A stretch of DNA of 17,154 bases from Flemingiibacterium sp045635785 (GTDB lineage Bacteria; Bacillota; Clostridia; Oscillospirales; CAG-272). The number at the start of each line of letters is the position of its first letter. Position 1 is the stretch's first letter. This document shows, piece by piece, positions 1 to 6,582 of the stretch. The notes beneath the pieces were generated by a model, which saw nothing but the letters and a program-made list of their open reading frames with translations, did not search any database and was not told where the DNA came from. The position numbers and the translations under genes are program-made. The DNA lies in contig JAZTWJ010000022.1 in NCBI GenBank assembly GCA_045635785.1, positions 1 to 17,154 of the forward strand, given 5' to 3'.

Positions 1-1
1 T

Positions 2-496
2 GCAAAGCTCGACTGGAACAAGGATACCAACAGAGTCCTTGTTTCAGACAACTCCATTGATGCACTTGATTGGACTAAGGTAACGCAGAACGCAGCGTCT
101 GGCTATGTGCCGATCAAGGCGGTAACAGCAGTTGGCTTCGAGGCACCTGCAGAACCGAAAAACTGCGTTGACGGCAATCAGAAGACCTATTGGGCACATC
201 AGGGTTATGAGGGCGTTTGGATTATGTTCGACCTTGGCGAAGTCACCGAAGTATCCGGCGCGTCCATCATGTGGATGCATTCCAACAAACGCCAGGTGAC
301 CTTCAATATCGAAGTTTCCGAGGATGGCTCCAAGTGGACAAAGGTATTTGAAGGACAATCGGCAATCGTACCGAACTACACCTTTGAGGACTGGGCTTTC
401 ACAAGCACGGAAAAGGCAAGATATGTCAGAATCAACGGAAAGGGCAATACGGTTACCGATCACAATACCATGTGTGAAATCAAGATCAAGAAGTAA
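2..496 (+). CDS. C-terminal part of a surface protein with an F5/8 type C (discoidin-like) domain, 5' truncated
   Basis: The reading frame is open from the window edge to TAA at 494-496, so only the last 164 residues are visible. The first residues (AKLDWNKDTNRVLVSD) resemble the end of a copper-amine-oxidase-N-type repeat (PF07833-like), a stalk module common on clostridial surface proteins; this match rests on a short stretch. Residues about 35-164 form an F5/8 type C beta-sandwich. Its landmarks are an unpaired DG segment (VDGNQKTYWAH), a central LGEVTEVSGASI strand, the phrase FNIEVSEDGSKWTKVFEG and a terminal ARYVRINGKGN strand. Such domains usually bind carbohydrate or other surface ligands outside the cell. 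The C-terminal domain is closely related to that of the gene at 820-1896, sharing for example KRQ..FNIEVS.DG..WTKVF.GQSA. The missing N-terminus prevents assigning an enzymatic activity. No cell-wall anchor motif follows the domain. Confidence 0.8.
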   Translation, partial: AKLDWNKDTNRVLVSDNSIDALDWTKVTQNAASGYVPIKAVTAVGFEAPAEPKNCVDGNQKTYWAHQGYEGVWIMFDLGEVTEVSGASIMWMHSNKRQVTFNIEVSEDGSKWTKVFEGQSAIVPNYTFEDWAFTSTEKARYVRINGKGNTVTDHNTMCEIKIKK

Positions 497-506
497 TTCG
501 GTATAT

Positions 507-537
507 ATAGCGGATAGCAGAAAATGCTATCCGCTAT
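507..537 (+). terminator. Stem-loop terminator after the truncated F5/8 C gene
   Basis: A perfect 13-bp stem (507-519 with 525-537) closes a GAAAA loop, ten bases after the stop codon. The T tract after it is weak (TGCAATTTT), so termination may be partial. The core stem AGCGGATAGC/GCTATCCGCT recurs in the terminator at 1908-1937. Confidence 0.75.
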
Positions 538-689
538 TGCAATTTTAGGAAGGGAAGAACCTTCTGATGAAGCAAGGTTAGTAACAGAAAAGATTGCTAT
601 GGATGCAGCATTTTGAGCTTTGTCGTAATTGCACAAAACATGTCGTTACAATTCGTCAGAATGCATAATGACTAATTTTTGCAATTATA
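538..689. other. Intergenic stretch between terminator and promoter
   Basis: No gene is supported here. Within it, 548-579 has GGAAGGGAAG followed by AACCTT/AAGGTT arms (558-563 and 574-579), which resembles the ribosome-site hairpins seen before three genes downstream. Only a five-codon ORF follows (ATG at 599), so it may be a remnant. From about 656 (TCAGAA) to the promoter the sequence is similar to 1960-1992, upstream of the next promoter. Confidence 0.5.
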
Positions 690-718
690 TTGACTTTTCA
701 GGAAATACATGTTATAAT
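690..718 (+). promoter_or_regulatory. Sigma-A promoter of the secreted CBM/F5-8C gene
   Basis: The -35 is TTGACT (690-695) and the -10 is TATAAT (713-718), with a 17-bp spacer and an extended -10 TGT at 710-712. A start near 725 would give a leader of about 95 nt before the ATG at 820. Confidence 0.85.
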
Positions 719-819
719 TTAGTTAAGGTTTTGCTGTTAATATGCGGTATCACCTATAAAAAACATTGTTAATTGTGCTTCAAAATCCAATTAGCAAAAA
801 TTAAAAAGGAGATCGAACT

Positions 820-1896
820 ATGTACACAAAATTTCTTCGCGTATTAAGCATGGTCCTTGCAATCGCCATGCTCGCTACAACTTTGATGGTTAGTAGTTTT
901 TCGGCTGCTGGTCCGTTTGTTCATGATGGAACAGGACCGTTGACTATTGGAGGATTGGATACCACAGCGGAAAATGCTCAATGTAAGACTAATGGTGCTG
1001 GAACAATTCGCAGAATGACAAAGAATGGTATATTATCGTTTTCATTTGTAGCTGTGAATGCCGGTGAATACTCTGTATCGATGAATGCAGTATGCATTGG
1101 TCTTGCTAACAGTACATCTCAAAAGGGGTGCTACACAGAAATTAACGGAGGTTCCGCAGTAGTAACCAGTTTGGGTAGAGTCGCTGAGTATACTGATTTC
1201 GATATGGGGACATACACAGCAGCCGCTGGTGAGACTGTTACTGTTCGCGTTACATGCACCATGGGCGACTTTGATATTGACCATTTTACCGTTTCCTTTG
1301 TTCCGATTGAAGAAGAAGAAGAAGAAGAAGTCGGCCCCATCGTTAAAGCATTCCTCCCGTTGTACTTCTTCTTCAAAGCTCTCATTCTCGGCAGACAGAC
1401 CGAGGAAGTACCTCCGGTAGTAGAAGAACCTGCAGTTGAAGAAGATCCCCTCAGCAATGTTGAGTGGGTAGCAGTTGAAGCAGCTCCCGCTGAAGGTACT
1501 GTTGCAATCAAGGCAATCGCTGCAAGCGGCATGGAGGCTGATACCAATCCTCCGATCCTCGCAGCTGACGGCAACATCAGCACCTATTGGGCATGCGAAG
1601 GTTCTTCCGGCGTTTGGTATATGCTTGACATTGGCGAAGCTACCGAAATTTCCGGTGTAAACATTGTTTGGATGAACTGTCACAAGCGTCAGATGATCTT
1701 CAACATCGAAGTTTCTGCTGACGGTAAGACTTGGACAAAGGTATTTGATGGCCAGTCTGCGCTGCAAGCAGCTGACAAGACTTTGGAATACTTCGCTTTC
1801 TCCGAAAAGGTAAGCGCAAGATATGTCAGAATCAATCCCTTCGGCAACACGGTAAACGCTAAGAATACCGCTGCTGAATTCCAGATCGTAAAATAA
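820..1896 (+). CDS. Secreted protein: CBM-like domain, acidic linker, C-terminal F5/8 type C domain
   Basis: This 358-residue protein starts at ATG 820 after AAGGAG. It opens with a Sec signal peptide (KFLR then a hydrophobic run through about residue 28, cleavage likely near the SFSAA sequence). Residues about 33-163 look like a CBM6/35-type beta-sandwich, since the segment ends DFDIDHFTVSFV as those modules do; this is a fold-level guess. Seven Glu follow (164-170), then an odd hydrophobic patch (178-190, FLPLYFFFKALIL), then a second acidic linker rich in E, V and P (194-214). Residues about 215-358 are an F5/8 type C domain closely related to the gene upstream. No catalytic domain or anchoring motif is visible, so it may act as an adhesin or carbohydrate-binding accessory protein. 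It is monocistronic, with its own promoter and terminator. Confidence 0.85.
   Translation: MYTKFLRVLSMVLAIAMLATTLMVSSFSAAGPFVHDGTGPLTIGGLDTTAENAQCKTNGAGTIRRMTKNGILSFSFVAVNAGEYSVSMNAVCIGLANSTSQKGCYTEINGGSAVVTSLGRVAEYTDFDMGTYTAAAGETVTVRVTCTMGDFDIDHFTVSFVPIEEEEEEEVGPIVKAFLPLYFFFKALILGRQTEEVPPVVEEPAVEEDPLSNVEWVAVEAAPAEGTVAIKAIAASGMEADTNPPILAADGNISTYWACEGSSGVWYMLDIGEATEISGVNIVWMNCHKRQMIFNIEVSADGKTWTKVFDGQSALQAADKTLEYFAFSEKVSARYVRINPFGNTVNAKNTAAEFQIVK
1309..1329 (+). repeat. (GAA)7 trinucleotide repeat inside the secreted protein gene
   Basis: Seven exact GAA units encode Glu164-170 at the junction of the CBM-like domain and the linker. Copy-number change would keep the frame and alter linker length only. 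Confidence 0.9.
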
Positions 1897-1907
1897 TTTA
1901 TGTTCCC

Positions 1908-1937
1908 AAGCGGATAGCTTTACGGCTATCCGCTTTT
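1908..1937 (+). terminator. Rho-independent terminator of the secreted protein gene
   Basis: An 11-bp stem (1908-1918 with 1925-1935) has a six-base loop, and its 3' end runs into TTTTGTTATTG. The stem contains the same AGCGGATAGC arm as the terminator at 507-537. Confidence 0.85.
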
Positions 1938-1992
1938 GTTATTGAACGCTTAAAAAATGTCAGAAGAATCACGAACTATTTCTTCAATTCTA

Positions 1993-2021
1993 TTGACAAT
2001 TCAGGGAAGATATGTTATAAT
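1993..2021 (+). promoter_or_regulatory. Consensus sigma-A promoter of the tandem paralog operon
   Basis: TTGACA (1993-1998), a 17-bp spacer and TATAAT (2016-2021) with extended -10 TGT at 2013-2015. It is identical at 26 of 31 positions to the promoter at 690-720, including TTCAGG in the spacer. The predicted start is near 2028. Confidence 0.9.
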
Positions 2022-2032
2022 TTTTCTGTAGG

Positions 2033-2101
2033 CGACGAGCTTGACTTGATCGTTGTACACAATATTACTTACCGATCTTTTCGGCTATCGCCAGTCGGTA
2101 A
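2033..2101 (+). promoter_or_regulatory. Structured 5' leader of the paralog operon (two stem-loops)
   Basis: The predicted leader of about 95 nt can form two stems. The first is CGACGA/TCGTTG (2033-2038 with 2050-2055, one G-U pair), almost at the 5' end. The second is TTACCGA/TCGGTAA (2069-2075 with 2095-2101), enclosing a small GGC/GCC hairpin (2083-2092). The ribosome site AAGGAG (2110-2115) lies just outside the second stem. It does not match a riboswitch class I can name; it could stabilise the mRNA or be regulatory. Confidence 0.5.
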
Positions 2102-2124
2102 AACAATTTAAGGAGCGGAAAATC

Positions 2125-3471
2125 ATGAGTCAGTACACCACTATACCTACCATCGAAAGAGGAAAAACGATGCATCTTTGGGATCAAGATGTCATTGACA
2201 TAACCGTTGCGGAGGAGCTCACGATCTTTAATCTTCCGAAGTACAATGGTGATACTATTATCCATAACACTTGGGTAGCGAATAACATCATCAAGAGAGC
2301 ACCCGCAGTATATCTGCTTGCTCTGATGTCCTTCGAGAACCCCAATCTTGCAAGCACCGACGGTAAGACCGTTTCCACCCGTCTGCTTGAGCAGATCCGC
2401 CACATTCTGATCGGCGGTCATGAGCCGGCAGCAAGAGGTAACACCAACGCTTGGTGCGAAGCTCAGCTTATGAACGGCTTTGCTCTTGTTAAGCAGACTC
2501 CCGCAGTTTGGGATCAGCTGACCGATCTTGAAAAAGAAAAGATCGACTTTATTGTTAAGATGCACGCTGTTTCCGGTAACTATACCACCAACTTTCACAA
2601 TGATCCCCACATCGCTCTGCCGCAGGATATGTTTTACGGCAAGAGCTGGAACCCCAACTTCATCGAGAGCGACATCGGCTTGATGCTGGGAGCTTTTATG
2701 TATTTCGGCGGCGCAGATGCAGTTAACAAGATTCTCGCTGACTTCGACTGGGATGAATATATGGCAAAATGTGAAGAATACGGCTTCACAAACCTCAAGC
2801 ACACCCTGACTCGTGCAGGCAAGGAGCTGATGATGAACGGCGGTAAGGACGCTGCAGGCGGCACCATCAACAGCAAGGGTGTTCGTATGCCCTTTACCTA
2901 TCTGGATCAGCTTACCAAGAAGGAGCTTCCTTACGATCCCTTCACCATTCACGAGGCTCTTTCCCACAAGATGTACAGCCACAAGGTTGGCGACCGCAAC
3001 ACCTACGGTTACATCGGTGAAGACGGCAACATCTATGATGCAAAGACCAATCTCAAGAGAGGATTCATCATGGACGGAACTGTTTCTCCGTGGCACGACC
3101 AGTTTGGTATCTGCTTCGAATTCCTTGCAGCTGACGGCGGCGTATTCGGAGCACATAACGGCAACGGCATCCGTACCAGCTTGAAGTATGTATTCGATGG
3201 TCTCAGAAACAGCATCACCACCAGAGCTACCATGCAGGCTCTCGGCTACTGGAGAGATGGCGAAAAGGCTGATTCCTACAAGGCAAGAATGAACGTTGGT
3301 GTAAACGACTTCCTTTACAAGGCAAAGCACGGTTATTCCGGCTTCATGAAGGGCGTTGACCAGATCATCCCCCACGGCGACCAGGAGCTGGTTGCATTCG
3401 GCTATACCTACATCTTCCAGGTATGGACCAACTACCTCAGCGACGACGCTAAGATTGTTGAAATTAAGTAA
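2125..3471 (+). CDS. Uncharacterised cytoplasmic protein, first of a tandem paralog pair
   Basis: I do not recognise this 448-residue protein. The start is ATG 2125, placed by AAGGAG at 2110-2115; the frame stays open upstream but without a ribosome site. It has no signal peptide and no transmembrane segment, so it should be cytoplasmic. It is rich in helix-forming stretches with aromatic and His/Asn motifs, such as GGHEPAARGN, KMHAVSGN, SWNPNFIE, YFGGADAVNKILADFDWDEY and SPWHDQFGICFEF. That pattern recalls alpha/alpha-toroid enzymes such as some polysaccharide lyases, but I see no diagnostic motif and do not assign an activity. Codon use is strongly biased (AAC, GGC, CTC/CTG, GCT), and with the consensus promoter this suggests high expression. 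The next gene, 26 bp downstream, is about 80% identical in sequence. Confidence 0.85.
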   Translation: MSQYTTIPTIERGKTMHLWDQDVIDITVAEELTIFNLPKYNGDTIIHNTWVANNIIKRAPAVYLLALMSFENPNLASTDGKTVSTRLLEQIRHILIGGHEPAARGNTNAWCEAQLMNGFALVKQTPAVWDQLTDLEKEKIDFIVKMHAVSGNYTTNFHNDPHIALPQDMFYGKSWNPNFIESDIGLMLGAFMYFGGADAVNKILADFDWDEYMAKCEEYGFTNLKHTLTRAGKELMMNGGKDAAGGTINSKGVRMPFTYLDQLTKKELPYDPFTIHEALSHKMYSHKVGDRNTYGYIGEDGNIYDAKTNLKRGFIMDGTVSPWHDQFGICFEFLAADGGVFGAHNGNGIRTSLKYVFDGLRNSITTRATMQALGYWRDGEKADSYKARMNVGVNDFLYKAKHGYSGFMKGVDQIIPHGDQELVAFGYTYIFQVWTNYLSDDAKIVEIK

Positions 3472-3497
3472 TTAAGCTTAAAAGGAGACTTCCAATC

Positions 3498-4826
3498 ATG
3501 AGTCTGACTTTTGAAAGAGGAAAGACGCAGCACGTTTGGGATCAAGCTGTCATTGATACCACCGTTGCGGAAAAGCTCACGATATTCAATCTTCCGCGCT
3601 ATGAAGGAAATGAGATCGTACACGGTTCTTGGGTAGGCAACAACATCATCCAAAGAGCTCCCGCGGTATACCTTCTCGCGTTGATGTCGTTTGAAAATCC
3701 CAACATTGCAAGCACGGACGGAAAGACTGTTTCCGAGCGTTTGCTTGAGCAGATCCGTCACATTCTGATCGGCGGTCATGAGCCCGCGGCAAGAGGTAAT
3801 GTTAACGCTTGGTGCGAAGCGCAGGTTATGAACGCTTTCGCCCTTGTCAGACACACGCCCGCAGTATGGGATCAGCTCACTGATCTCGAAAAAGACAAGG
3901 TTGACTTCATTGTCAAAATGCACGCTGTATCAGGCAACTTCACCACAAATATCCACAATGAGCCTCGCAAGGCATTGCCTCAGGATATGGATTACGGCAA
4001 GAGTTGGAACCCGAACTTCATTGAAGCGGATATCGGCTTGATGCTGGCAGCTTATATGTATTTCGGCGGTGCAGATGCGGTCAATAAGATCCTCGCTGAC
4101 TTTGACTGGGATGAATACATGGCAAAGTGCGAAGAATACGGTTTTGTTCAGCTGAAGCACACCTTGACTCGTGCTGGCAAGGAGCTGATGATGAACGGCG
4201 GCACGGACGTTGCCGGCGGAACTATCAACAGCAAGGGTGTTCGTATGCCTTTTACCTATTTGGATCAGCTCACCAAAACGGAGCTTCCTTACGAGCCCTT
4301 CACCATCCACGAAGCTCTGTCGCAGAAAATGTATTGTCATAAGATTGGCAATTCCACCGAATACGGCTATATCGGCAAGGACGGCAATGTTTATGATGCA
4401 AATACACATAAGAAAAGAGGCTTCATCATGGATGGAACCATCTCTCCTTGGCACGACAGATTCGGTATCTGCTTTGAGTTCTTGGCAACCGATGGCGGAC
4501 GTCCCGATGTGCCGGGCAATGGCATTCGTACCAGCTTGAAGTATGTATTTGACGGTATCAGAAACAGCATCACCACCAGAGCTACTATCCAGGCGCTCGG
4601 GTACTGGCAGGAAGGCTCGAAGGCTAATTCCTTCAAGGCCAGAATGAAGATTGGTATCAACGACTTCATTTACAAATGCGAGCACGGTTATTCCGGCTTC
4701 ATGAGAGGGTACGATCAGATCGTTCCCAACGGTGCAGAAGAATTCATCATCTTCGGCTACACTTATGTTATGCAGGTTTGGACCAATTATCTCAGCGATG
4801 AAGCTCAGATCGTAGAGATCAAGTAA
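3498..4826 (+). CDS. Uncharacterised cytoplasmic protein, second of the tandem paralog pair
   Basis: This 442-residue protein starts at ATG 3498 behind AAAGGAGA (3481-3488). It aligns with its upstream neighbour almost end to end with about four in five residues identical. Divergence is concentrated at the N-terminus (MSLTFERGK versus MSQYTTIPTIERGK) and around residues 315-330 and 385-405 (Tyr/Ser/Thr swaps and a two-residue shorter loop before GNGIRTSLKY). All the motif blocks listed for the partner are kept, so both copies look functional rather than one being a decaying duplicate. Codon use here is less strongly biased than in the first copy. The two probably form one transcript ending at the terminator at 4839-4881. 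A heteromeric complex or two substrate-specialised enzymes are both possible. Confidence 0.85.
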   Translation: MSLTFERGKTQHVWDQAVIDTTVAEKLTIFNLPRYEGNEIVHGSWVGNNIIQRAPAVYLLALMSFENPNIASTDGKTVSERLLEQIRHILIGGHEPAARGNVNAWCEAQVMNAFALVRHTPAVWDQLTDLEKDKVDFIVKMHAVSGNFTTNIHNEPRKALPQDMDYGKSWNPNFIEADIGLMLAAYMYFGGADAVNKILADFDWDEYMAKCEEYGFVQLKHTLTRAGKELMMNGGTDVAGGTINSKGVRMPFTYLDQLTKTELPYEPFTIHEALSQKMYCHKIGNSTEYGYIGKDGNVYDANTHKKRGFIMDGTISPWHDRFGICFEFLATDGGRPDVPGNGIRTSLKYVFDGIRNSITTRATIQALGYWQEGSKANSFKARMKIGINDFIYKCEHGYSGFMRGYDQIVPNGAEEFIIFGYTYVMQVWTNYLSDEAQIVEIK

Positions 4827-4838
4827 TTCAATAAAAAT

Positions 4839-4881
4839 GCTCCCAACTTTGTCCTTCATCGGACAAGCTTGGGAGCTTTTC
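4839..4881 (+). terminator. Strong rho-independent terminator after the paralog operon
   Basis: A long stem pairs GCTCCCAA with TTGGGAGC (4839-4846, 4869-4876) and TTTGTCC with GGACAAG (4848-4854, 4861-4867). It has one C-C mismatch, one G-U pair and a TTCATC loop, followed by TTTTCTTTG. Confidence 0.9.
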
Positions 4882-4934
4882 TTTGATTGTTTACAAAATA
4901 TCTGCAACTGCCGTGATGTATTTTCACACAAACA

Positions 4935-4943
4935 TGCTATAAT
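4935..4943 (+). promoter_or_regulatory. Extended -10 promoter of the nucleoside hydrolase gene
   Basis: TGC followed by TATAAT (4938-4943). No good -35 lies 16-18 bp upstream (GATGTA at 4915-4920 is poor), so the extended -10 would have to compensate. Confidence 0.6.
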
Positions 4944-4970
4944 AGTAATAGAAAAACTATCATCTGCAAC

Positions 4971-5012
4971 GAAAGGGAAGCCTTCTATTTTTGAAGGCGT
5001 GTGAGCTTTATG
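4971..5012 (+). promoter_or_regulatory. Ribosome site with an intervening hairpin before the nucleoside hydrolase
   Basis: GAAAGGGAAG (4971-4980) is followed at once by GCCTTC (4980-4985), a seven-base loop and GAAGGC (4993-4998), a perfect 6-bp stem. The candidate starts are GTG 5001 and ATG 5010. In linear sequence the ribosome site is too far from ATG 5010, but folding the hairpin would bring them close. GAAGG in the right arm could also serve as a ribosome site if unfolded. Confidence 0.55.
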
Positions 5013-5945
5013 AGAAAATGGATCATTGATACTGATACCGCATCCGATGATTGCGCCGCGCTTCTGCTTGCGGCATCCCAAAAGGATATTGAGATCCTCG
5101 GCGTTACCGTTGTCACGGGCAATGTGGGACTGCATCAGGCGGCGGACAACGCTCTGATGACGCTTGAAGTATGCGGCTGTGATGCTCCTGTATATCTCGG
5201 CGCGGAGCGCCCTCTCGTGCGTGAAAGACAACCAACCATCAGCGTCCACGGAAAGGACGGTATGGGAGATATGGATCTCATTCATCCCACCTGCAAGCCC
5301 GCCGATGAGCGCGCGGTGGATTTTATCCTACGCATGGTACGCAAATATCCGGGCGAGGTAGAGATCATCACGCTCGGGCCTGCAACGAATGTTGCCCTTG
5401 CGATTCTGACCGACAGAACGGCGATGGCAGGCGTCAAGCGTATTTATTCTATGGGAACTTGCGGTTTCGGGCATGGGATCGCCACGCCCGTTGCAGAATT
5501 TAATGTTTTCATTGATGCGGAGGCATACGGAATCATGCTTGACAGCGGACTACCCATCACTATCGCAGGTTTTGATATGTGCATGGGAGACATCGCGCTG
5601 AACAAGGATGACCTCGCCGCATTGGCGTGCGGCTCCAAATCGGGACAATTTCTTGAAAAAGTCACAAGAAAGCTTCTGCAATTCAACCGCGAAACGCGCG
5701 GACTGTATCAGACGGAGTTGCCCGATGCAGTCGCTATCGCCGCCGCGATTTGGGATGATTTTATATTAGATTATGTGGATTGCCATTGCTACTGCTGTAT
5801 CAATGACGGTCCCACCTACGGACAGGTCATTTTTTACCGCAAGGACAGAATATATGAAGCCGTCCCCGCTGTCGAAAATTGCAACGTGACGCTAATTACA
5901 AAGGTGGATGCCGCGCTTTTCAAGCGCCGTTTGCTCGCTATTTGA
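5010..5945 (+). CDS. Inosine-uridine-preferring nucleoside hydrolase family protein
   Basis: A 311-residue protein of the IU_nuc_hydro family, which cleaves the N-glycosidic bond of ribonucleosides for base and ribose salvage in the cytoplasm. The N-terminal calcium cluster is present as DTDTASDD (residues 7-14; family consensus DTDPGxDD, so Asp7, Asp9 and Asp14 are kept). GPATNVALA (consensus GPLTN) and AEFNVFIDAEA (consensus AEFNxxxDPEA) follow. Near the C-terminus ELPDAVAIA keeps the metal-binding Asp, but the position often held by His in HD-type enzymes is Pro, as in subgroups lacking the general-acid His. The natural substrate is therefore uncertain. I chose ATG 5010 because MRKWIIDTD matches the usual start of the family; GTG 5001 would add three residues. 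It appears to be monocistronic, with its own promoter and terminator. Confidence 0.85.
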   Translation: MRKWIIDTDTASDDCAALLLAASQKDIEILGVTVVTGNVGLHQAADNALMTLEVCGCDAPVYLGAERPLVRERQPTISVHGKDGMGDMDLIHPTCKPADERAVDFILRMVRKYPGEVEIITLGPATNVALAILTDRTAMAGVKRIYSMGTCGFGHGIATPVAEFNVFIDAEAYGIMLDSGLPITIAGFDMCMGDIALNKDDLAALACGSKSGQFLEKVTRKLLQFNRETRGLYQTELPDAVAIAAAIWDDFILDYVDCHCYCCINDGPTYGQVIFYRKDRIYEAVPAVENCNVTLITKVDAALFKRRLLAI

Positions 5946-5961
5946 ATCATAGAACCGCCAT

Positions 5962-6006
5962 AAAAACGCTTGTGATGCACAGAACGTGTGCCATAAGCGT
6001 TTTTTT
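5962..6006 (+). terminator. Rho-independent terminator of the nucleoside hydrolase gene
   Basis: Outer stem AAAAACGCTT/AAGCGTTTTT, continuing through GTG (with G-U) and GCACA/TGTGC past a two-base bulge, with a gaacg loop. It ends in seven T (6000-6006). Confidence 0.9.
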
Positions 6007-6084
6007 GCAAATTTGTAAGCGCAAAAAACGATGGTGAGAGGGAAGTATCTTACGAAAAAATGAACAGAATTTACAAATATATTG

Positions 6085-6113
6085 TTGATTTTTCGCGCGG
6101 ACTGTGTTATACT
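6085..6113 (+). promoter_or_regulatory. Sigma-A promoter of the rseC-recJ-rel operon
   Basis: TTGATT (6085-6090), a 17-bp spacer and TATACT (6108-6113), with extended -10 TGT at 6105-6107. No further clear promoter or terminator is seen until 13985, so it may drive the whole run of genes. Confidence 0.8.
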
Positions 6114-6146
6114 AAAATTTAATAATAAACTATGGAGGAAGAAAGA

Positions 6147-6566
6147 ATGCGCCAGATCGGAATCGTTCGCGAAGTGCTCCCGACGCATGCCATCGTGGAG
6201 GTTTCCCGTGAGTCTGCCTGCGAGGGCTGTCATGCCAAGGCGGAGGGAAGCTGTTCTGCCTGCATCAGCTTCGGCAGTGGAAAAAAAGTCACTGCGCGCG
6301 CGGAAAACAGCATCGGTGCCAAGGTGGGCGATCGCGTGACGGTGGAAACCGAAGCCAATATCGTTATCCTGTATGCGGCGGCTGTGTTTCTGTTTCCGCT
6401 GATATGCGGCATTATCGGCTATTTTATCGGTTCGATTTTCGCCGAATCCGCGGCTTATGCCGGCGCGCTGACATGCTTTGTGCTGGCATTTGTCATTGTG
6501 TACTTCACGCTGAACAAAACCGCTTCCAAGCGGCTCGATGTGCGCATCACACAAATTCTTTCCTGA
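6147..6566 (+). CDS. rseC: RseC/MucC-family SoxR-reducing/positive regulator membrane protein
   Basis: A 139-residue protein with the RseC/MucC layout. A short N-terminal beta-rich domain carries four cysteines (C25, C28, C36, C39: CEGCHAKAEGSCSAC), and two membrane segments follow (about residues 71-92 and 98-118). In proteobacteria RseC modulates sigma-E signalling or helps reduce SoxR. In clostridia the protein is often found near Rnf-type electron transport genes, and its role there is less defined. The cysteine set could hold a metal or act in redox exchange. GGAGGA at 6134-6139 sets the start at ATG 6147; the in-frame ATG at 6132 overlaps that ribosome site and is unlikely to be used. 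It is the first gene of the operon, 54 bp ahead of recJ. Confidence 0.85.
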   Translation: MRQIGIVREVLPTHAIVEVSRESACEGCHAKAEGSCSACISFGSGKKVTARAENSIGAKVGDRVTVETEANIVILYAAAVFLFPLICGIIGYFIGSIFAESAAYAGALTCFVLAFVIVYFTLNKTASKRLDVRITQILS

Positions 6567-6582
6567 TTTCCCGTCCCCCTGT

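Noticed and set aside
1309..1329. Short repeat array as a CRISPR or recombination site
   Set aside because: It is a simple in-frame GAA codon repeat. There are no spacers, and no cas or integrase genes nearby.
2041..2068. Second promoter TTGACT-N16-TATTAC in the leader
   Set aside because: The -10 is poor and the -35 overlaps a leader stem. The consensus promoter at 1993 explains expression.
2053..2124. Upstream TTG start extending the first paralog by 24 residues
   Set aside because: There is no ribosome site before 2053 and the region lies within the structured leader. AAGGAG before ATG 2125 and the alignment with the second paralog favour 2125.
3930..5285. Long minus-strand open frame of about 450 codons, and a similar one at 2065-3375
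   Set aside because: Both lie antisense to the paralog genes, have no ribosome site and show no protein-like motifs. The shared codon bias of the + strand genes explains the absence of stops.
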